A stretch of 64,000 bases of DNA from Sulfitobacter sp. (GCA_017854855.1 JAFMGZ010000004.1:1-64000); one strand, 5' to 3'. Shown: positions 48,068-57,683, counted from the stretch's first letter. Numbers and translations: made by a program. The notes: generated by a model from the letters alone, not told the origin.

Positions 48068-50881
48068 TCATTTGCCGACCTTCCATGCCAGAGTGTCGGG
48101 CCCCTGGCCCACCGGGGATGTGATGGGGGGATATTCGGGGCGGGATTCTTTGGGGGCCTGGGCCTTTTCGATGCGGACCTTGAGGTCGAACCATGCCGCC
48201 TGACCTGTGATCGGGTCGGAGTTGGCCCATCGCAGACCGTCACCCTTAGGCGGCAGCAGTTCGTGGATCAGGTGGTTGAGCAGGAAGCCTTTGGTGGCTT
48301 CGGGGGCGTCCGGGTCGAGCGCCCAGGTGCCTTTGCGTTTGCCGATGGCGTTCCATGTCCAGACGGTGTTTTCGTTGAGAGCGGCCATTTCCATAACCGG
48401 TACGGTGATTTCACCATGGGGCGAGGAGACGCGGGCCCAGTCGCCGTCGCTGAGGTTGTTCGCGCGCATCAGCTTGGTCGGCAGATAGAGCGGGTTGTGA
48501 CCGTGCAACTGGCGCAGCCAGGCGTTTTGGGAGCCCCATGAGTGGTACATGGCCATCGGGCGTTGGGTGAGGGCGGTGATGGTGAAGCCTTCATTGCCTT
48601 GTTGGTCGGTTTCATACCAGATTGGCAAGGGCGACATCGTATCCTTGATGCGTTGGCGCAGGTGGTCGGGGGGCTGGCGGTCGCCATGGCCTTCGGCGGC
48701 CAGTTGGAATTTGCGCATGGGTTCGACATAGAGGGAAAACAGATAGGGCTGGGGGCTGTCATAGAGGCCCATTTTTACAGCCCAATCCTGATAGGCACGG
48801 TTCCAGGGTTTGTAGTAATTGGCACCATCTGGGATGTGTTCGGCGAAAAAACCACCGTTTTCGATGTAGTTATCGATCTGGCTGGCGTTGGTGCCGCCGC
48901 GGCCCGATTGCAGGCCGTTTTCGCCCATGCGCCAGCCGGCAAGTGGGCCAATGCCCGGGCGGCGTTCGTGGTTGACGATGTAATCGGCGTAATCGGCGTA
49001 TTTTTGCGAGCCGTCTTCGTTCACAAATCCTGGCAGGCCCAGTTTCGCGCCCAGATCGCAGAGCGCGGATTGGAAGCCTTTGACGTTGCGATCAGGCTCT
49101 ACCACGGGCCAGCGGATGGCGTCGGCCACGGCACCTGCTTCGCAGATGGGACGGTCCAGCAAAGAGATGCAATCGTGGCGTTCAAGATAGGTGGTGTCGG
49201 GCAGGATCAGATCGGAATAGGCGACCATTTCAGAGCTATAGGCATCCGAGTAAATGATATGGGGGATTACGTAGTCGCCGTTTTCGTCCTTGTCGGTCAG
49301 CATCTCCATCACGCCGCCGGTGTTCATGGAGGAGTTCCACGACATATTGGCCATATACATGAACAATGTGTCGATCTTGTAGGGATCACCGGCATGGGCG
49401 TTTGAGATCACCATATGCATCAGGCCGTGGGCCGACATCGGGTTTTCCCAAGTGAAGGCCTTGTCGATCCGGGCGGGGGAGCCGTCCTCTTTCAGGGCCA
49501 GATCGTCGGGACCGTGGACAAAACCCAAATGGGGTCCGTTTAGCGGCGCGCCGGGGGTCAGGCCCACATGGGGTTTGGGGTGGGCGGTGGCCGGTTTCGG
49601 ATAGGGCGGTTTGAAGCGGAAGCCGCCGGGCACTTCGACGGTGCCCAGGATGATCTGCAATGTATGCAGGGCGCGGCAGGTTTGAAAGCCGTTGGCATGG
49701 GCCGAGATGCCGCGCATGGCGTGGAAGGACACCGGGCGACCCGTCATGGTTTTGTGGGTCTCGCCGCGGAAATCGGTCCATTCATGGTCCAGCTCAAATG
49801 ATTCCTCAAAGGCGACACGGGCGATTTCGGCGGCGATGGCGCGGATGCGGTCCGCGGTCAGGCCGCAACGCTCGGCCACGGCTTCGGGGGCGTATTCATC
49901 GCTCAGATACATCTCGGCCATTTTATGGAACACGGGACGGTGCGTGACCCCTTTGGCGCGGTAGGTGCCGGAAAGGTCGGGTTTGACGCCGGGTTTGTCA
50001 AAGGCCGTCAACTTGCCTGTAGTGCGGTCGATGACCTGCTGTTTGCCATCCTTGTCGCGCAGATAGAGCCCGAATTCGGGGGATTTTTCGTCCTCATTGA
50101 TCAGAACGGGTGCGTCGGTATATTGCGCCAGGTAATGCAGGTCCATCTTGCCGGCCTTCATCAGGCAGTGAATCATCGACAGGATGAACAACCCATCGGT
50201 GCCCGGCGTGATACCGACCCAATCATCGGCCACAGCGTTATAGCCGGTGCGGATCGGGTTTACGCCGATGACACGCGCGCCGCGCTTCTTGATCTTGCCC
50301 AGGCCCATCTTGATCGGGTTGGAATCGTGATCTTCGGCGACGCCAAAGAGCATGAACAGCTTGGTGTGGTCCCAATCGGGTTGGCCGAATTCCCAGAACG
50401 CGCCGCCCATGGTGTAGATACCGGCGGCGGCCATGTTCACTGAACAAAAGCCGCCATGGGCGGCATAGTTGGGCGTGCCAAAGTTCTGCGCCCAGAACGA
50501 GGTGAAAGATTGCGACTGGTCGCGCCCGGTAAAGAAGGCCAGTTTTTCGGGGTTTTCATCGCGGATCGGTTTCAGCCAGCCTGCGGCGATCTCATAGGCT
50601 TCGTCCCAGCTGATCTCTTCGAATTCGCCCGCGCCACGGGGGCCCACGCGTTTCAGCGGGGATTTTAGCCGCGAGGGGGCATTGTGCTGCATGATCCCGG
50701 CAGAGCCTTTGGCACAGAGCACGCCCTGGTTTACCGGATGGTCCCGGTTGCCTTCGATATAGGCGACCTTGCCCTCTTTCATATGCACATTGATGCCGCA
50801 GCGGCAGGCGCACATGTAGCAGGTGGTTTTGCGAATCTCGTCCGATACCTTGGGGCTCAGATCAATCTTGGGCTGGTTCAT
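48068..50881 (-). CDS. soeA: sulfite dehydrogenase molybdopterin subunit SoeA
   Basis: A 937-residue molybdopterin oxidoreductase of the DMSO-reductase family. The N-terminal 4Fe-4S site is Cys21-x2-Cys24-x3-Cys28 with Cys56 (VLCAKG), and a cysteine in GGFCSVNMAAAG is a candidate molybdenum ligand (inference). No twin-arginine signal precedes the cluster, so the active site should face the cytoplasm, as known for SoeABC, which oxidises sulfite to sulfate and feeds quinone. Its place 11 bases after the TauE-like gene and downstream of xsc makes sulfite the natural substrate; related enzymes act on thiosulfate, polysulfide or DMSO. Confidence 0.9.
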   Translation of the reverse strand: MNQPKIDLSPKVSDEIRKTTCYMCACRCGINVHMKEGKVAYIEGNRDHPVNQGVLCAKGSAGIMQHNAPSRLKSPLKRVGPRGAGEFEEISWDEAYEIAAGWLKPIRDENPEKLAFFTGRDQSQSFTSFWAQNFGTPNYAAHGGFCSVNMAAAGIYTMGGAFWEFGQPDWDHTKLFMLFGVAEDHDSNPIKMGLGKIKKRGARVIGVNPIRTGYNAVADDWVGITPGTDGLFILSMIHCLMKAGKMDLHYLAQYTDAPVLINEDEKSPEFGLYLRDKDGKQQVIDRTTGKLTAFDKPGVKPDLSGTYRAKGVTHRPVFHKMAEMYLSDEYAPEAVAERCGLTADRIRAIAAEIARVAFEESFELDHEWTDFRGETHKTMTGRPVSFHAMRGISAHANGFQTCRALHTLQIILGTVEVPGGFRFKPPYPKPATAHPKPHVGLTPGAPLNGPHLGFVHGPDDLALKEDGSPARIDKAFTWENPMSAHGLMHMVISNAHAGDPYKIDTLFMYMANMSWNSSMNTGGVMEMLTDKDENGDYVIPHIIYSDAYSSEMVAYSDLILPDTTYLERHDCISLLDRPICEAGAVADAIRWPVVEPDRNVKGFQSALCDLGAKLGLPGFVNEDGSQKYADYADYIVNHERRPGIGPLAGWRMGENGLQSGRGGTNASQIDNYIENGGFFAEHIPDGANYYKPWNRAYQDWAVKMGLYDSPQPYLFSLYVEPMRKFQLAAEGHGDRQPPDHLRQRIKDTMSPLPIWYETDQQGNEGFTITALTQRPMAMYHSWGSQNAWLRQLHGHNPLYLPTKLMRANNLSDGDWARVSSPHGEITVPVMEMAALNENTVWTWNAIGKRKGTWALDPDAPEATKGFLLNHLIHELLPPKGDGLRWANSDPITGQAAWFDLKVRIEKAQAPKESRPEYPPITSPVGQGPDTLAWKVGK

Positions 50882-50892
50882 ATGCGTCTCCT

Positions 50893-51651
50893 TCAGGTGG
50901 CGCTGCGCACAAGTGATACGGCACCAAGGCCGATCAACAAGCTAAGGCAAACACTGCGATAATAGGGCTGTAGTTTCGGCGTGAACAACTTTTGTCCCAA
51001 AAAGACGCCGATCATGCAGGGGATGAGAAAGAATATCCCGCGCGCGGCCGAGGTGCTGTTCATTGTGCCATAGTAAATATGGGTCAGCAGGGTGGTCAGG
51101 GATCCGAAGAACAGGAATGCCACCAATGTTGCGCGCATCACGCGCGGTTCGCTGTCGCGGGCCAGCACGTAGAGGGCGACCACCATGCCGCCCACGCCGG
51201 CAAGGCCCGTTGCAACACCCGCGACAACCCCGGTGGAGGCGGTACCGGCGGTGCTGTCCAGTGCCTTGATGCGCACCTTGGCCAGTTGCAGGGCGGCCAG
51301 TGAGATCAGGATCACCAGTGCAATCCGTTGCGATGCAAGCGGATCAATCGATGTCGTGATCCCCAGCCCTACGAAAACACCCAATGCGCTGCCAACGGTC
51401 AGGATGCCCGCCGCCTGCAGATCGGCATCGCCCCAACCCGCGCGGATCATCATCAAGGATGCCCCCATTTCCAGCCACCACATCAGCGGCACCAATTCGA
51501 CCGGGGGCAAGATGAGGACCGCCAGCGCAAGCCCAAAGGCAGATAGGGCAAATCCCGTGAAGCCGCGCACAAGGCCCGCCATCAGAAAGATTGCCGCCAA
51601 TATGATCCCTTGGGCCGGGGTAAGAGAGAGTGTGGCCCAGATACTATCCAT
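50893..51651 (-). CDS. tauE: TauE/SafE-type sulfite exporter (TSUP family)
   Basis: A 252-residue inner-membrane protein with about eight membrane helices (for example AAIFLMAGLVRGFTGFALSAFG and GVVAGVATGLAGVGGMVVALY), typical of the TSUP/DUF81 family. In taurine and sulfoacetaldehyde degraders, members export sulfite or sulfoacetate. It overlaps the pta stop by eight bases and is followed by soeA after 11 bases, so it is translated in one operon. The name tauE reflects family and context; sulfite as the cargo is inferred from its neighbours. Confidence 0.87.
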   Translation of the reverse strand: MDSIWATLSLTPAQGIILAAIFLMAGLVRGFTGFALSAFGLALAVLILPPVELVPLMWWLEMGASLMMIRAGWGDADLQAAGILTVGSALGVFVGLGITTSIDPLASQRIALVILISLAALQLAKVRIKALDSTAGTASTGVVAGVATGLAGVGGMVVALYVLARDSEPRVMRATLVAFLFFGSLTTLLTHIYYGTMNSTSAARGIFFLIPCMIGVFLGQKLFTPKLQPYYRSVCLSLLIGLGAVSLVRSAT

Positions 51652-52645
51652 GATCGACCTGAAGGGTGGTCACGGCGATCATATTCGTCACATCCTGCGC
51701 TGTGCAGCCACGCGACAGATCATTCGCCGGTTTGCTCAGCCCCTGAAGGATAGGGCCGATGGCCTGGCATCCCCCGATCCGCTGGGCGATCTTGTACCCG
51801 ATATTGCCCGCATCGAGGTTTGGGAAAATCATCACGTTTGCATGGCCCGCAACGGGTGATCCGGGGGCCTTGGACGCCGCGACAGAAGGCACAAAGGCCG
51901 CATCGAATTGCAATTCGCCATCGGCCTGCAGATTGGGGTGGTCGTGGCGCAGAATGTCCAGCGCATCGGTGACCTTGGTGACGGCTGCGTGTTTGGCGCT
52001 GCCAAGCGTTGAGAAAGACAGCAAGGCAACCTTTGGCGCCACCTCAAGCAGCTGCAGGCAGGACGCGGCAGAGGCCGCCGCGATCGCGGCAAGTTCCTTG
52101 GGGTCGGGATCAATGACCAGCCCACAGTCGCCAAAGATCATCGCGTCGCGGCCGCAGGGGTGATTTTCTGGCAGGGCCATCAAGAAAAAGCTCGATACGA
52201 TCGGCGCATCCTTGGCTTTGCCGATGACCTGCAATGCGGCCCTAACGGTATCTGACGTGGTTGCCACCGCACCGCCCACGGTGCCGTCCGCATGACCGTT
52301 GCGCACCATCATGGCGGCAAAGACCAGCGGGTCGCGGGCATGTTCCTTTGCATAATCCTCGCGCATGCCTTTGTGCTTGCGCAGCTCATAGTAGGTCTTG
52401 GCAATGTCGTCAGTCAGGTCAGAGGTCGCGGGGTCCTGAATGCTGATGGCATCACCTTGGGATGCGCCTGCATCGGCAAGCAGTGACTGCACCGTCGCCG
52501 TCGGCCCCACCAGCGTGACGCGCGCGATGCCAAGGCGAACAGCCTCAACGGCACCGGCCACGATCCGGGGATCGTGGCCTTCGCTGAGAACGATATGGGC
52601 AGGCCGTGCTGCTGCGCGGGCGCGTAACTCTTGCAGCATTGTCAT
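51644..52645 (-). CDS. pta: phosphate acetyltransferase
   Basis: A 333-residue enzyme of the short Pta type (no N-terminal extensions), which turns acetyl phosphate and CoA into acetyl-CoA. It shows IVLSEGHDPRI, RNGHADGTVGGA, FFLMALPEN and GANIGYK-like NLDAGNIGYKIAQR. Its position 41 bases after xsc shows the job: Xsc produces acetyl phosphate from sulfoacetaldehyde, and Pta carries the carbon into central metabolism. It overlaps tauE at its 3' end by eight bases. Confidence 0.94.
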   Translation of the reverse strand: MTMLQELRARAAARPAHIVLSEGHDPRIVAGAVEAVRLGIARVTLVGPTATVQSLLADAGASQGDAISIQDPATSDLTDDIAKTYYELRKHKGMREDYAKEHARDPLVFAAMMVRNGHADGTVGGAVATTSDTVRAALQVIGKAKDAPIVSSFFLMALPENHPCGRDAMIFGDCGLVIDPDPKELAAIAAASAASCLQLLEVAPKVALLSFSTLGSAKHAAVTKVTDALDILRHDHPNLQADGELQFDAAFVPSVAASKAPGSPVAGHANVMIFPNLDAGNIGYKIAQRIGGCQAIGPILQGLSKPANDLSRGCTAQDVTNMIAVTTLQVDHG

Positions 52646-52686
52646 GGCCTGTCCTTTTTGTGTGAATGCCGGATCAGCACCCTTGG

Positions 52687-54468
52687 TTATGCGGACGCCT
52701 GCGGGCGCATGTCATCCTTGCTGATGCCTGCAATCGAAACCGGTTTCTTCATGGCGTCGCGGCGGAACGGCTCGCCCAGCTCCTGGTTGATCATTGCCTC
52801 AATCAGGGTGGTTTTGCCATGGTTCATCTGATCGTCGATGGCCTTGTTCAGCGCCGCTGTCAGTTCATCCATGCTGCGTGCAACGACACCTTCCAGACCG
52901 CAGGCCTGCGCGATGCCGGCATAGCTGACGTCTGTGTCCAGCTCAGTGCCGACAAAGTTGTCGTCAAACCACAGGGTCGAGTTCCGCTTTTCCGCGCCCC
53001 ACTGGTAGTTGCGGAAAACGATCTGGGTGACCGGTGGCCAATCGCCACGACCGATGGCTGTCAGTTCGTTCACGGCGATGCCGAATGCGCCGTCCCCGGC
53101 GAAACCCACGACCGGCACGTCAGGCTGACCAATCTTGGCACCCACGATGGCAGGCAGGCCGTAGCCGCAGGGACCAAACAGACCCGGTGCCAGATATTTG
53201 CGGCCCGCGTCAAAGTCAGGATAGGCGTTGCCGATGGCACAGTTGTTGCCGATGTCAGAGCTGATGATCGCTTCACGTGGCAGCGCGCTCTGGATGGCGC
53301 GCCATGCCATGCGGGGTGACATCCAGTCCGGCTTGTCGTTGCGCGCGCGCTGGTTCCATGTGGTGCCCGGATCGTCGTCCTCGTGGTCCATGGAGGACAG
53401 CTGCTGTGCCCATGTGGATTTCGCCTTGGAGATGCGGGCCTTGCGATCGGCGCGGCCTGCATCGCCTGCGTCATCCGAAAGCTGGTGCAGAATGCCTGTG
53501 GCCACTTTGGCCGCATCGCCCACGATACCGACGGAAACTTTCTTGGTCAGGCCGATGCGGTCCGCGTTGATGTCGACCTGAATGATCTTTGCGTCCGCAG
53601 GCCAGTATTCCATGCCATAGCCCGGCAGGGTCGAGAATGGGTTCAGGCGCGTGCCAAGGCACAACACGACATCTGCCGTCTTGATCAGCTCCATGCCTGC
53701 CTTTGAACCGTTGTAGCCCAAGGGGCCCGCGAACAGGGGGTGCGAGCCGGGGAAGGCGTCATTGTGCTGATAGCCCACGCAAACGGGCGCATCCAAACGC
53801 TCTGCCAGCAGCTTGGAGGCCTCAATGCCGCCATGCGACAGGACCACGCCGGCACCGTTCAGAATGACAGGGTTTTTCGCCTCTGACAGCAGCTTGGCCG
53901 CCGCCGCGACAGAATTCTCACCGCCCGGCGATTGCTCAAACTCGACCGGATCAGGGATTTCGATGTCGACGACCTGTGTCCAGAAATCGCGCGGGATGTT
54001 GATCTGTGTCGGGCCGGAAAGACGCTTGGCCTTGGCGATGCAGCGCGTCAGCACCTCGGCGATGCGGGATGGGTCGCGCACTTCTTCCTGGTAAGACACC
54101 ATGTCTTCGAACAGTTTCATCTGCTCGACTTCCTGAAAGCCACCTTGACCAATTGTTTTGTTGGCGGCCTGCGGGGTAACCAAAAGCAAAGGAGTGTGGT
54201 TCCAATATGCGGTCTTCACGGCGGTAACAAAGTTGGTGATGCCGGGGCCGTTCTGCGCGATCATCATGGACATCTGGCCGGTGGCGCGGGTGTAGCCGTC
54301 TGCCATCATGCCGGCGCTGCCTTCATGGGCGCAGTCCCAGAACTTGATTCCGGCCTGCGGGAACAGATCAGAGATCGGCATCATGGCAGAGCCGATGATC
54401 CCAAAGGCATTGTCGATGCCGTGCTTTTGGAGAACTTTTACGAATGCTTCTTCGGTCGTCATTTTCAT
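52687..54468 (-). CDS. xsc: sulfoacetaldehyde acetyltransferase
   Basis: A 593-residue thiamine-diphosphate enzyme that splits sulfoacetaldehyde with phosphate into sulfite and acetyl phosphate. The N-terminal glutamate domain has CAHEGSAGMMADGYTRATG, the central domain binds no FAD-like ligand clearly, and the C-terminal ThDP domain has GFAGDGAFGIAVNELTA with the later VFRNYQWGAEK. The length equals known Xsc proteins (about 590-600). ATG at 54468 begins MKMTTEE; an ATG two codons later is possible. A TauR-type direct repeat lies 71 bases upstream, and pta follows after 41 bases. Confidence 0.95.
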   Translation of the reverse strand: MKMTTEEAFVKVLQKHGIDNAFGIIGSAMMPISDLFPQAGIKFWDCAHEGSAGMMADGYTRATGQMSMMIAQNGPGITNFVTAVKTAYWNHTPLLLVTPQAANKTIGQGGFQEVEQMKLFEDMVSYQEEVRDPSRIAEVLTRCIAKAKRLSGPTQINIPRDFWTQVVDIEIPDPVEFEQSPGGENSVAAAAKLLSEAKNPVILNGAGVVLSHGGIEASKLLAERLDAPVCVGYQHNDAFPGSHPLFAGPLGYNGSKAGMELIKTADVVLCLGTRLNPFSTLPGYGMEYWPADAKIIQVDINADRIGLTKKVSVGIVGDAAKVATGILHQLSDDAGDAGRADRKARISKAKSTWAQQLSSMDHEDDDPGTTWNQRARNDKPDWMSPRMAWRAIQSALPREAIISSDIGNNCAIGNAYPDFDAGRKYLAPGLFGPCGYGLPAIVGAKIGQPDVPVVGFAGDGAFGIAVNELTAIGRGDWPPVTQIVFRNYQWGAEKRNSTLWFDDNFVGTELDTDVSYAGIAQACGLEGVVARSMDELTAALNKAIDDQMNHGKTTLIEAMINQELGEPFRRDAMKKPVSIAGISKDDMRPQASA

Positions 54469-54539
54469 GGCAGGGAATCCTAGATGATGCGGGTCAAGTG
54501 GAAAGCTTGGGGCAAAGTAAACGCAACGGCGGCTTTCCG

Positions 54540-54572
54540 TTAGGTCCAACATGCAATGTCGGGTAAGGCCAG
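54540..54572 (-). promoter_or_regulatory. TauR-like direct repeat upstream of xsc
   Basis: On the minus strand CTGGCCTTAC (54572-54563) and TTGGACCTAA (54549-54540) are separated by 13 bases, a 23-base period. They match the recalled TauR box CTGGACYTAA at 8 and 9 of 10 positions. The pair lies 71 bases before the xsc start. Confidence 0.6.
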
Positions 54573-54576
54573 ATCA

Positions 54577-56037
54577 TTATACTTTCGCAATTGCGGCGGC
54601 GATCAGATTTACGCCCTCCCTGATCCGGCTTGTGGGAATCGAGGAATAGGCCAGACGGTAGTAGTTCTGCGGCTGATGCGCTCCGGCAAAAAAGGCGCGG
54701 CCCGGTTCGATCAGCACGCCCGCGCCGTGCAGGCGTCTGGCCAGATCGCTGGTGTTGATGTGGTCAGGGGCCCGCATCCAAAAGGACGAGCCGCCGTAAT
54801 AGCCGCGACCGGAAATCCGCAGATTGTTTTCGGCCAGCGCCTCTTCCATGACCTGACGGCGTTCCTGAAGGGCACCGCCCATGCGGCGGATCAAGGCGTC
54901 GTAATGACCAAGTGACAGGAAATAGGCCGCCGTCCGCTGGATGTGACCCGGAGGATGGCGCAGCACCGAGGCGCGCAGGGCGCGGGCTTCCTTGATAAAG
55001 GGTTCCGAGCCCACCAGGTAGCCCAGCCTCAGGCCGGGAAACAGGGATTTGGAGAAGCTGCCGACATAGATCACGCGCCCGTCGGTATCGAGCGATTTAA
55101 GCGCCGGAGAGGGGGATTTGAGGAAAGACATCTCAAATTCGTAGTCATCTTCGACGATCAGCGCGTCCATCTCGCGGGCCTTGGCCAGCAGGGCGCGGCG
55201 GCGGTCCATGGGCATTGTCGCATTGGTCGGGCACTGGTGGCTGGGCGTGGTGAAAATAACATCGGTATCGGGCGGAATGGCATCGGGTGGCAGGCCGTCC
55301 TGATCCACGCGCACGGGCGTTACATGGCATCGTGACTGCGACAGAATATCGCTGAGTGCAGGATAGCAGGGATCCTCAAGTGCGGCGCGGCGGCGCTGGG
55401 TCAAGAGAACCTGTGTGGTCAGCCAAAGGGCATTTTGCGCCCCCAATGTGATCAGGATCTGTTCGGGGCGTGCGGTGATGCCGCGGCGGGGCAGGGTGTG
55501 GCGGGCGATAAATTCGATCAGCTGCGGATCGTCCTGGTCAAAGTAGTCCGTGGTCAGTGAGCTGAAGTCGCGCTGGCCCAGGGCCTGCAGGGCGCAAAGC
55601 CGCCAATTTGCGTGGTCAAACAGGGTTGGGTCGGCCTGTCCGTAGATGAAGGGATAGCGAAACTTTGCCCAGTCCTGTGGTTTTGAAGGGGCCAGCCCGC
55701 CGCTGTATTTCCTGCCGATCGCGCGGGTCCAGTCGACCGCATCCTGACCTTCGGGGCTGGCGATGAAGCTGGGCGGCGCGGGCGCGTTTTCCGAGACGTA
55801 GTAGCCTGAGCGCCCTTTGGAGGCGAGGTAATCATTGGCCAAAAGCTCTGTGTAGGCGATGGTGACGGTGATCCGGCTGACCCCAAGGTGAACCGCGAGT
55901 TTCCTGGTGGAGGGGAGTTTTTCGCCCTGTTGGAAACGGCCCGACAAGATGCCCTGCGCAATCATCTGCTGGATCTGCTGCTGCAGCGTCCCCTGCGCCT
56001 CGGGGTGGAGGAAAAATGTTTCGACCGGGAGCGTCAT
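54577..56037 (-). CDS. tauR: MocR-family taurine regulator TauR
   Basis: A 486-residue regulator of the MocR type: an N-terminal GntR winged helix (about residues 10-80; LPSTRKLAVHLGVSRITVTIAYTEL) fused to a PLP-dependent aminotransferase-like domain (about residues 120-485) with the lysine of GSFSKSLFPGLRLGY. TauR activates taurine genes in Rhodobacter when taurine is present, via PLP. Here it is upstream of xsc on the same strand, and candidate boxes lie before tauR itself, xsc and tpa. The candidate before tauR starts 14 bases from the tauR start, so autoregulation is likely. Confidence 0.9.
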   Translation of the reverse strand: MTLPVETFFLHPEAQGTLQQQIQQMIAQGILSGRFQQGEKLPSTRKLAVHLGVSRITVTIAYTELLANDYLASKGRSGYYVSENAPAPPSFIASPEGQDAVDWTRAIGRKYSGGLAPSKPQDWAKFRYPFIYGQADPTLFDHANWRLCALQALGQRDFSSLTTDYFDQDDPQLIEFIARHTLPRRGITARPEQILITLGAQNALWLTTQVLLTQRRRAALEDPCYPALSDILSQSRCHVTPVRVDQDGLPPDAIPPDTDVIFTTPSHQCPTNATMPMDRRRALLAKAREMDALIVEDDYEFEMSFLKSPSPALKSLDTDGRVIYVGSFSKSLFPGLRLGYLVGSEPFIKEARALRASVLRHPPGHIQRTAAYFLSLGHYDALIRRMGGALQERRQVMEEALAENNLRISGRGYYGGSSFWMRAPDHINTSDLARRLHGAGVLIEPGRAFFAGAHQPQNYYRLAYSSIPTSRIREGVNLIAAAIAKV

Positions 56038-56051
56038 TGGCGGAATCTCAA

Positions 56052-56083
56052 CTGGACTTAATCGCCAGCATAACTGGCAATAT
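56052..56083 (+). promoter_or_regulatory. TauR-like box upstream of tauR
   Basis: CTGGACTTAA (56052-56061) is a perfect match to the recalled TauR box CTGGACYTAA. A weaker partner, CTGGCAATAT (6 of 10), starts 22 bases later at 56074. The pair lies 14-46 bases before the tauR start, in the opposite orientation to the gene. Confidence 0.65.
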
Positions 56084-56393
56084 ATAATTTTGAAACCAGT
56101 TTCTTGCTTGATTTAGTATCGCTGATCGAACTGCAAAAGTAAATCAATAATGAGACTTTTGGTATCAAAATATGAATATTTGAGGGTTTTCAGACGTCTA
56201 GCCAAGCTTTGGGGCACCGCCGTGCGGCGTATCTGAAAGGTTTCCATTTAAGGTGTTGTTATCAATAGCTTTTAGCGCGCCCTGCGAACGCGGGGGTCGG
56301 TTGCTGCTCTATGAATATGAAGAGACGGTTAATTGTCACATCCTGTACCGCAGGCGTACACCGGGCGTACATACGCAAGGACGTGAATGGCAT

Positions 56394-56432
56394 CGGGGGC
56401 CGGGCCGGACGTGTCGCCGGGCCCGGCCCCCG
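56394..56432. terminator. GC-rich hairpin downstream of the small lipoprotein gene
   Basis: A perfect 12-bp stem (CGGGGGCCGGGC with GCCCGGCCCCCG) with a 15-base loop. It is 12 bases beyond the lipoprotein stop on the minus strand but the only T-run (TTTT) is on the plus side, so it is a weak candidate terminator for either strand. Confidence 0.5.
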
Positions 56433-56444
56433 TTTTGCCAAAGC

Positions 56445-56708
56445 TTATGGGCAGGCAGCCGTGTAGCGCGAGCCGTCGGTATTTTGATAGACGCATTTGC
56501 CAGAGGAGTCGCGGCCCAGATAGCTGCCTGCGGCGGCACCGGCGGCACCGCCGATGACGGCCCCGACCAATTTGTCATCGCTGCCAGAGACTGCTGCGCC
56601 CGCAGCAGCCCCAAGGGCGGCCCCGGCCAATGTGCCGGTGTTCGGATTGTAGGTGTCGCAGGCACCAAGTGCTGCGATCAGGGGGATGGCGATCAGAAAT
56701 TTTTTCAT
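56445..56708 (-). CDS. small glycine-zipper lipoprotein
   Basis: An 87-residue protein. The ATG at 56708 has GGGAG six bases upstream. The signal ends at a lipobox (AALGAC, Cys17), so the mature protein is a lipoprotein of about 70 residues with a glycine-zipper segment (GALGAAAGAAVSG and AVIGGAAGAAAGSYLG). The C-terminal tail has two cysteines (GKCVYQN and TAACP). Such proteins sit in the envelope and their function is poorly known. It is the third zipper protein in the window and has no clear tie to the taurine genes around it. Confidence 0.75.
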   Translation of the reverse strand: MKKFLIAIPLIAALGACDTYNPNTGTLAGAALGAAAGAAVSGSDDKLVGAVIGGAAGAAAGSYLGRDSSGKCVYQNTDGSRYTAACP

Positions 56709-56915
56709 GTTGGTCTCCCGATAGGGTGAAAAGGATAGAAAAAGGGGGCAGCGGCGTTTGGTGCTGCCGTGCTGACCCATCTGTAGCAAGAGCGCGAAGG
56801 CCCATCTTGTTCGGGCAAGATAGGAATTGAATACGCCAATTGCGCGCAGAGCCAAGCGGTTCCGCGCTGGCGGTCGGCGGTTTGCTGCCAGAACGGACCC
56901 ACAAGGCCAGAGCGG

Positions 56916-57683
56916 TCAGGGCACGGTTGCGATCAGATTGACGATATCGCCGTATCGTTCGCGGCGCGTGCTGATCTGATATCCGTAGCCAGAGAGAAAG
57001 CTTTGCATGTCGGCCTCTTCGGTCAGGGCCACTTCGACCATGACCACGGGTTTGTGACGTTGCAGGGTTTCTGACATGCCCCTGAGGACCTGCATTTCAT
57101 GCCGTTCTGCATCGACCTTGAGCAGGCGTACCGGTTCATCGCGCAGCAGATCGTCGCCCCGGCGCAGCGGGACTGTCTGGGTCATCCCTTCGCCTTCGCC
57201 CGTGGCCATGATGGCCAGGGTGCCGTGATTGTCGGCGGCGATAAAGCGCATCTCGGCGGTGCCGTCGCTGTCGGACAGGGCGGTTTTGTGAATTGTGACC
57301 TTATCATCCAGTTGGTTGAGGGCCACATTGAAGCACAGGCGCGGATGTGCCCAGAGCCCCGGTTCAAAGGCTATGACACGGGCGGCCCCCAGCACCTTGG
57401 CGAAATAGACCGTGTGATTTCCGATGTTGGAACCGACATCGACGCAGGTGCCCGAAGGGTCCACCAGCCGGGCCAGCGCATCCAGTTCCTCGCGTTCGAA
57501 GAAGCGGCAGTTGAAGATATCCTTGCCTATCAGATCATAGCGATTTTCGATGTAGAACCGTATCGGCGTGCCCGCCTCGTCCCATTCGACGATGCAGCCT
57601 TCGGTGGTGATCTGGGGGGTATCGGGGATCTTGCGCAGATCGTATCCGGCAGCTGCCAGACCTTTCTTGATCAGATTTTTCAT
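56916..57683 (-). CDS. FkbM family methyltransferase
   Basis: A 255-residue SAM-dependent methyltransferase. The SAM loop is CVDVGSNIGNHTVYFAK followed by VIAFEPG, and the FkbM signature later is LLKVDAERHEMQVLRGM. FkbM proteins O-methylate sugars, polyketides or glycans; the acceptor is unknown. The ATG at 57683 has AAGAAG seven bases upstream, and one at 57689 is also in frame. It lies between tpa and the small lipoprotein, separated from tpa by a GC-rich hairpin, so it may have its own promoter. No role in taurine metabolism is evident. Confidence 0.82.
   Translation of the reverse strand: MKNLIKKGLAAAGYDLRKIPDTPQITTEGCIVEWDEAGTPIRFYIENRYDLIGKDIFNCRFFEREELDALARLVDPSGTCVDVGSNIGNHTVYFAKVLGAARVIAFEPGLWAHPRLCFNVALNQLDDKVTIHKTALSDSDGTAEMRFIAADNHGTLAIMATGEGEGMTQTVPLRRGDDLLRDEPVRLLKVDAERHEMQVLRGMSETLQRHKPVVMVEVALTEEADMQSFLSGYGYQISTRRERYGDIVNLIATVP

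Larger units (their letters stand above)
56038..56444. other. intergenic region between tauR and the small lipoprotein gene
   Basis: A 407-base stretch without a credible gene. It holds the TauR box beside tauR, a rather AT-rich middle (about 56080-56330) that probably contains the tauR promoter, two near copies of GGCGTACA at about 56352-56370, and a GC-rich hairpin at the far end. No RNA gene is recognised. Confidence 0.6.

Noticed and set aside
54577-56037. TauR as a plain aminotransferase
   Set aside because: The N-terminal 80 residues form a GntR-type winged helix and the gene is at the head of the taurine operon, so regulator is the better call.
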